From positions 1-24,992 of the forward strand of contig WRDC01000007.1 in assembly GCA_009783635.1 (NCBI GenBank): a DNA stretch of 24,992 nt. Direction: 5' to 3'. The notes below the pieces were generated by a model. The model ran no database searches, had not been told where the DNA came from, and saw only the letters and a program-made list of their open reading frames with translations. The translations under genes were made by a program, and so were the position numbers. Below, one piece after another: positions 22,201 through 24,992 of this stretch. Position 1 is the first letter of the stretch, and each line of letters opens with the position of its first letter. Origin of the DNA: Methanimicrococcus sp. GTDB taxonomy: Archaea; Halobacteriota; Methanosarcinia; Methanosarcinales; Methanosarcinaceae.

Positions 22201-24992
22201 TGCCGGTCTGAACGGCCACATCAATGGCGTTGTCCAAGTCCGTTCCGTAATTGCTGTTGCCGTCGGATATCAAAATAATCTGATTCCGCCCGTCGGCGTA
22301 CTGGATCACTTTTTCGCCCAGCGCCGTGTAATTTCCGGAGATGATATCGTATTTGACATTAAAACGGCCGGAAAAGAATTCGTATAACTCTTGTCCCGCG
22401 CCTTTGGAGAAATAATCCATACTGCCCGTCGTATCCGAAACCAAAACCATATTGGGGTTTCGGTCTGTCCGCGTCACCGTCAGGAAAGTCACCGGATTTG
22501 CCAAAGCGATAATGAGCAAAACGCAGATGATTGTGCGCGTCCCAAGCAAAATTTTTTGCTTCTTGCCGACAGCCTTTTTGAAGAAATACACCCCGATTAA
22601 AATGGCGGGAATGAGCAGCAGCAGCCAATAGCGTGCTTCAAAATAAAATGCGGGAAGCGCCATTTTATATCTCCCTCCGTTTTCTGAGCAGCCAAAGTTC
22701 CGCGAAAATCAGCAGCGCCGCTATGATTGCGAAGATGTAGAAGAGGTTATTTTTGATCTCGTACAGTGTCGGCAATTCGTTAATATCGTTAGCGTCTTCA
22801 ATGCCGGGCATACGCGTCAAAAGCGTATTCGACTCTTTATCGTTGTACATATTCACGGCAATCTTTTTCGAGCCGATCGTATAAATGCCGGCCTTGTCAA
22901 AAAGAACGCGGTTGGTGGTTATCCGGCCTTCGGGCGTAATAACTTCCATACTGGACGGAAGCGTCATGATTGTACCGGCTTTAATGTTGTATTCGGAAAT
23001 GTCGCCGATACCCGTAAAGTAATTTGCGATGCGGACCCAGAAGACCGGAAATTCCGGAAAACTGGCAAAATTATTCCAAGCGTCGTCGCCGGCGTGATCA
23101 TTTAAACCGAAATAGAAAACCATTCCTTTTTCATACGGGCCGTAAGCCACGATCGGAACGCCGTCCATTGTCATCACCGGATAAGCTGTCGCCGTCAAAT
23201 TCCGGGTCTCCGCGTTCAAATATTTTTTGACGTAAACTTCATTCAGATCCAAATCACTTGTAAAATCACTGCCGATGGCGTAAATCGGTTCCCCGACCCG
23301 GGTCTCGACCGTCTCGGTAATGCGGGCCGGCAGCATTTTTGAAAGATTGATGGTCTGGTTCGCCGATTCCAGATACTCGCCGCCGATGAAAATGATATTG
23401 CCGCCGTTGACAACGTAAGCGTGAAGCGCGTCCACTTCAGCCGCTTCCAAAACGTGAGCGCCCATGTTGACCACAACGAATTGATACTCCGCTGAAATGG
23501 CGGCCGGAACTTCACTGACGCTTGTCAGCGTTAATTCGGGGATCAGCTCCAGCGCGATTTGGGACGGAAGTTTGCCGGATTCAGCCGCGTCCGAAATGTA
23601 AAGCGCTCTCGCCGACTGCGCGTCGGGGATGGAAATGTAAGCGACGTTATCCTCGGCCAAAGAGTCGCCGACCATAATTTTTATTTCGGTCGTTCCGCTC
23701 CGGACGTTGCGTAAAACAAAGGTCTCGGCGCTGTTGCCCGGAACGGACAGCGTCATCGACGGATAAGTCAGGCGGGTGCCGTTCGGAGCCGTCGTTGTCA
23801 CGTCGGCGGACACCGTCCTTGCGCTGTTTCCGTAATTGCGGACCATGAAATAATAATTATAAGTGCCGTTTGATTTTTCCAAATAGCCGTTAATGATACC
23901 CAAATTATTGCCGGTGGGGGTGCCGTAAGGCACGTAATTGATATTTAAACCTCTTCCGAGAAGGTGCCGGGCTTCCATCGGATGCAGGCCGTCCCATGAC
24001 GTAAAGTCGGAAAAGACATACATTGTCCCGCCCTTTGCGGAGAGGACATTCGCGCCCGCCGCCATTGCGGATCCGATATCGGCTGTGACGGCTTTCGGTG
24101 TCAGATTGTGAATAATGGCTTCAGCCTCGGACGCGCTGACATTTTCGGCCACCACCACCGGAACGGATGAGGCCAAAATGATCGTATTCACTTGGCTGAG
24201 GCAGCGGACAGCGTCGCGCTTAGCGTCTTCAAAACGGCCGTCGATTTGCATACTGCCGGACGCGTCGATGATAATGACCGTGCTTTCGTCACTGCGCGTG
24301 TCATAGGATAAAATGTAGGGACCGGCGGCCGCAACGGCCAGCAGGATCAAAACAAAAAGCTGAATGAGGAAAAGCGGGTCTTTGACAAGTTTTGTGAGGG
24401 ACGAATAAATTTTTTCGCGGGACTCCTCCACCCGAACCAAAAACATGACGGACGGCACGCTGACTTTGAAGGGCTTGGGGAGAAGCATATACAAAATAAT
24501 CAGCGGGATTAGCGAAATCAATCCGAGAAGCGCCAGCGGAGTGATAAACGGAAGAGTTGCTAAAGTGTCGGCAAGCGCCATGTTCAGCCGCTCCTGTCAA
24601 TGATCCGTAAAAAGGATTCGAACACGGGCACATCCGTCGTGAAAGAGTAAAACTGGGCGCCGGTTTTTTTGCAGATACCGTCAATGGCCGCGTTGTGGTT
24701 TTCCAATTCCCTGAAATAGTTTTTACGGAAGCCGTCACTGATGTAAGTTTTCATTTCATCGCCGGTTTCCATGTCATAAAAGCGTGAGTCGCCTCGAATG
24801 GGCAGACTCTTTTCAAACGGGTCAAGAATTTGAATTAAAATCAAATCGTTGCCGGAAAGTCTCAAAACGGAAGCTTCGATGTGTTTGAAGTCTTCCATGA
24901 AGTCGGAAATAATGACGACCAGTGAACGGGACTTAATCAGCCGCTCATATTTATTCGTCACGATGTCCACGTCGGTGCTGCCTTCCAATTCA

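Overview
The window looks like a chromosomal segment of a methanogenic archaeon, most likely a host-associated member of the Methanosarcinales (Methanimicrococcus-like). The archaeal assignment rests on TATA boxes 24-30 bases upstream of several starts (one gene looks leaderless), an archaeal-type stand-alone RibD C-terminal reductase, a CbiC-related protein, an archaeal CBS-domain protein and a giant adhesin-like protein. The genus-level suggestion is inference. Genes are moderately GC-rich. Spacers are very AT-rich and nearly all contain short tandem repeats.

Layout. (1) 1-7367, minus strand: one uninterrupted reading frame of at least 2,455 codons that leaves the window without a stop. It encodes a secreted surface protein with SdrD_B-like, glycine-rich, MucBP-like, InlB-type and beta-helix repeats, and carries a tandem internal duplication with a period of about 3 kb. 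(2) 7368-9467: a CYTH-domain protein, a small two-TM protein and long low-complexity spacers. (3) 9468-11881: a four-CBS protein, the riboflavin/F420 pathway reductase, and a convergent CbiC-related protein that has lost the catalytic His. (4) 12386-16700: a complete phosphate uptake operon, pstS-pstC-pstA-pstB-phoU, with a perfect inverted repeat in front and a terminator-like hairpin behind. (5) 16768-18602, minus strand: an ATP-binding-type universal stress protein and an amidohydrolase. (6) 18603-19878: a repeat-rich divergent spacer with a possible 40-residue Cys-containing ORF, then a membrane-anchored surface protein. (7) 19940-24992, minus strand: an operon of DUF58 (partial), a BatA-type VWA protein and a large double-VWA protein.

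How the parts work together: the Pst transporter imports phosphate with PhoU as the regulator/accessory protein. The DUF58-BatA-VWA cluster is the membrane part of a MoxR/Bat-like system whose MoxR ATPase would be expected just beyond the right edge. The giant protein and the 253-residue protein are cell-surface components. The most unusual content is the giant duplicated surface protein, the probable non-catalytic CbiC paralogue, the palindromes in front of the CBS and pst genes, and the habit of placing short tandem repeats in promoter spacers.
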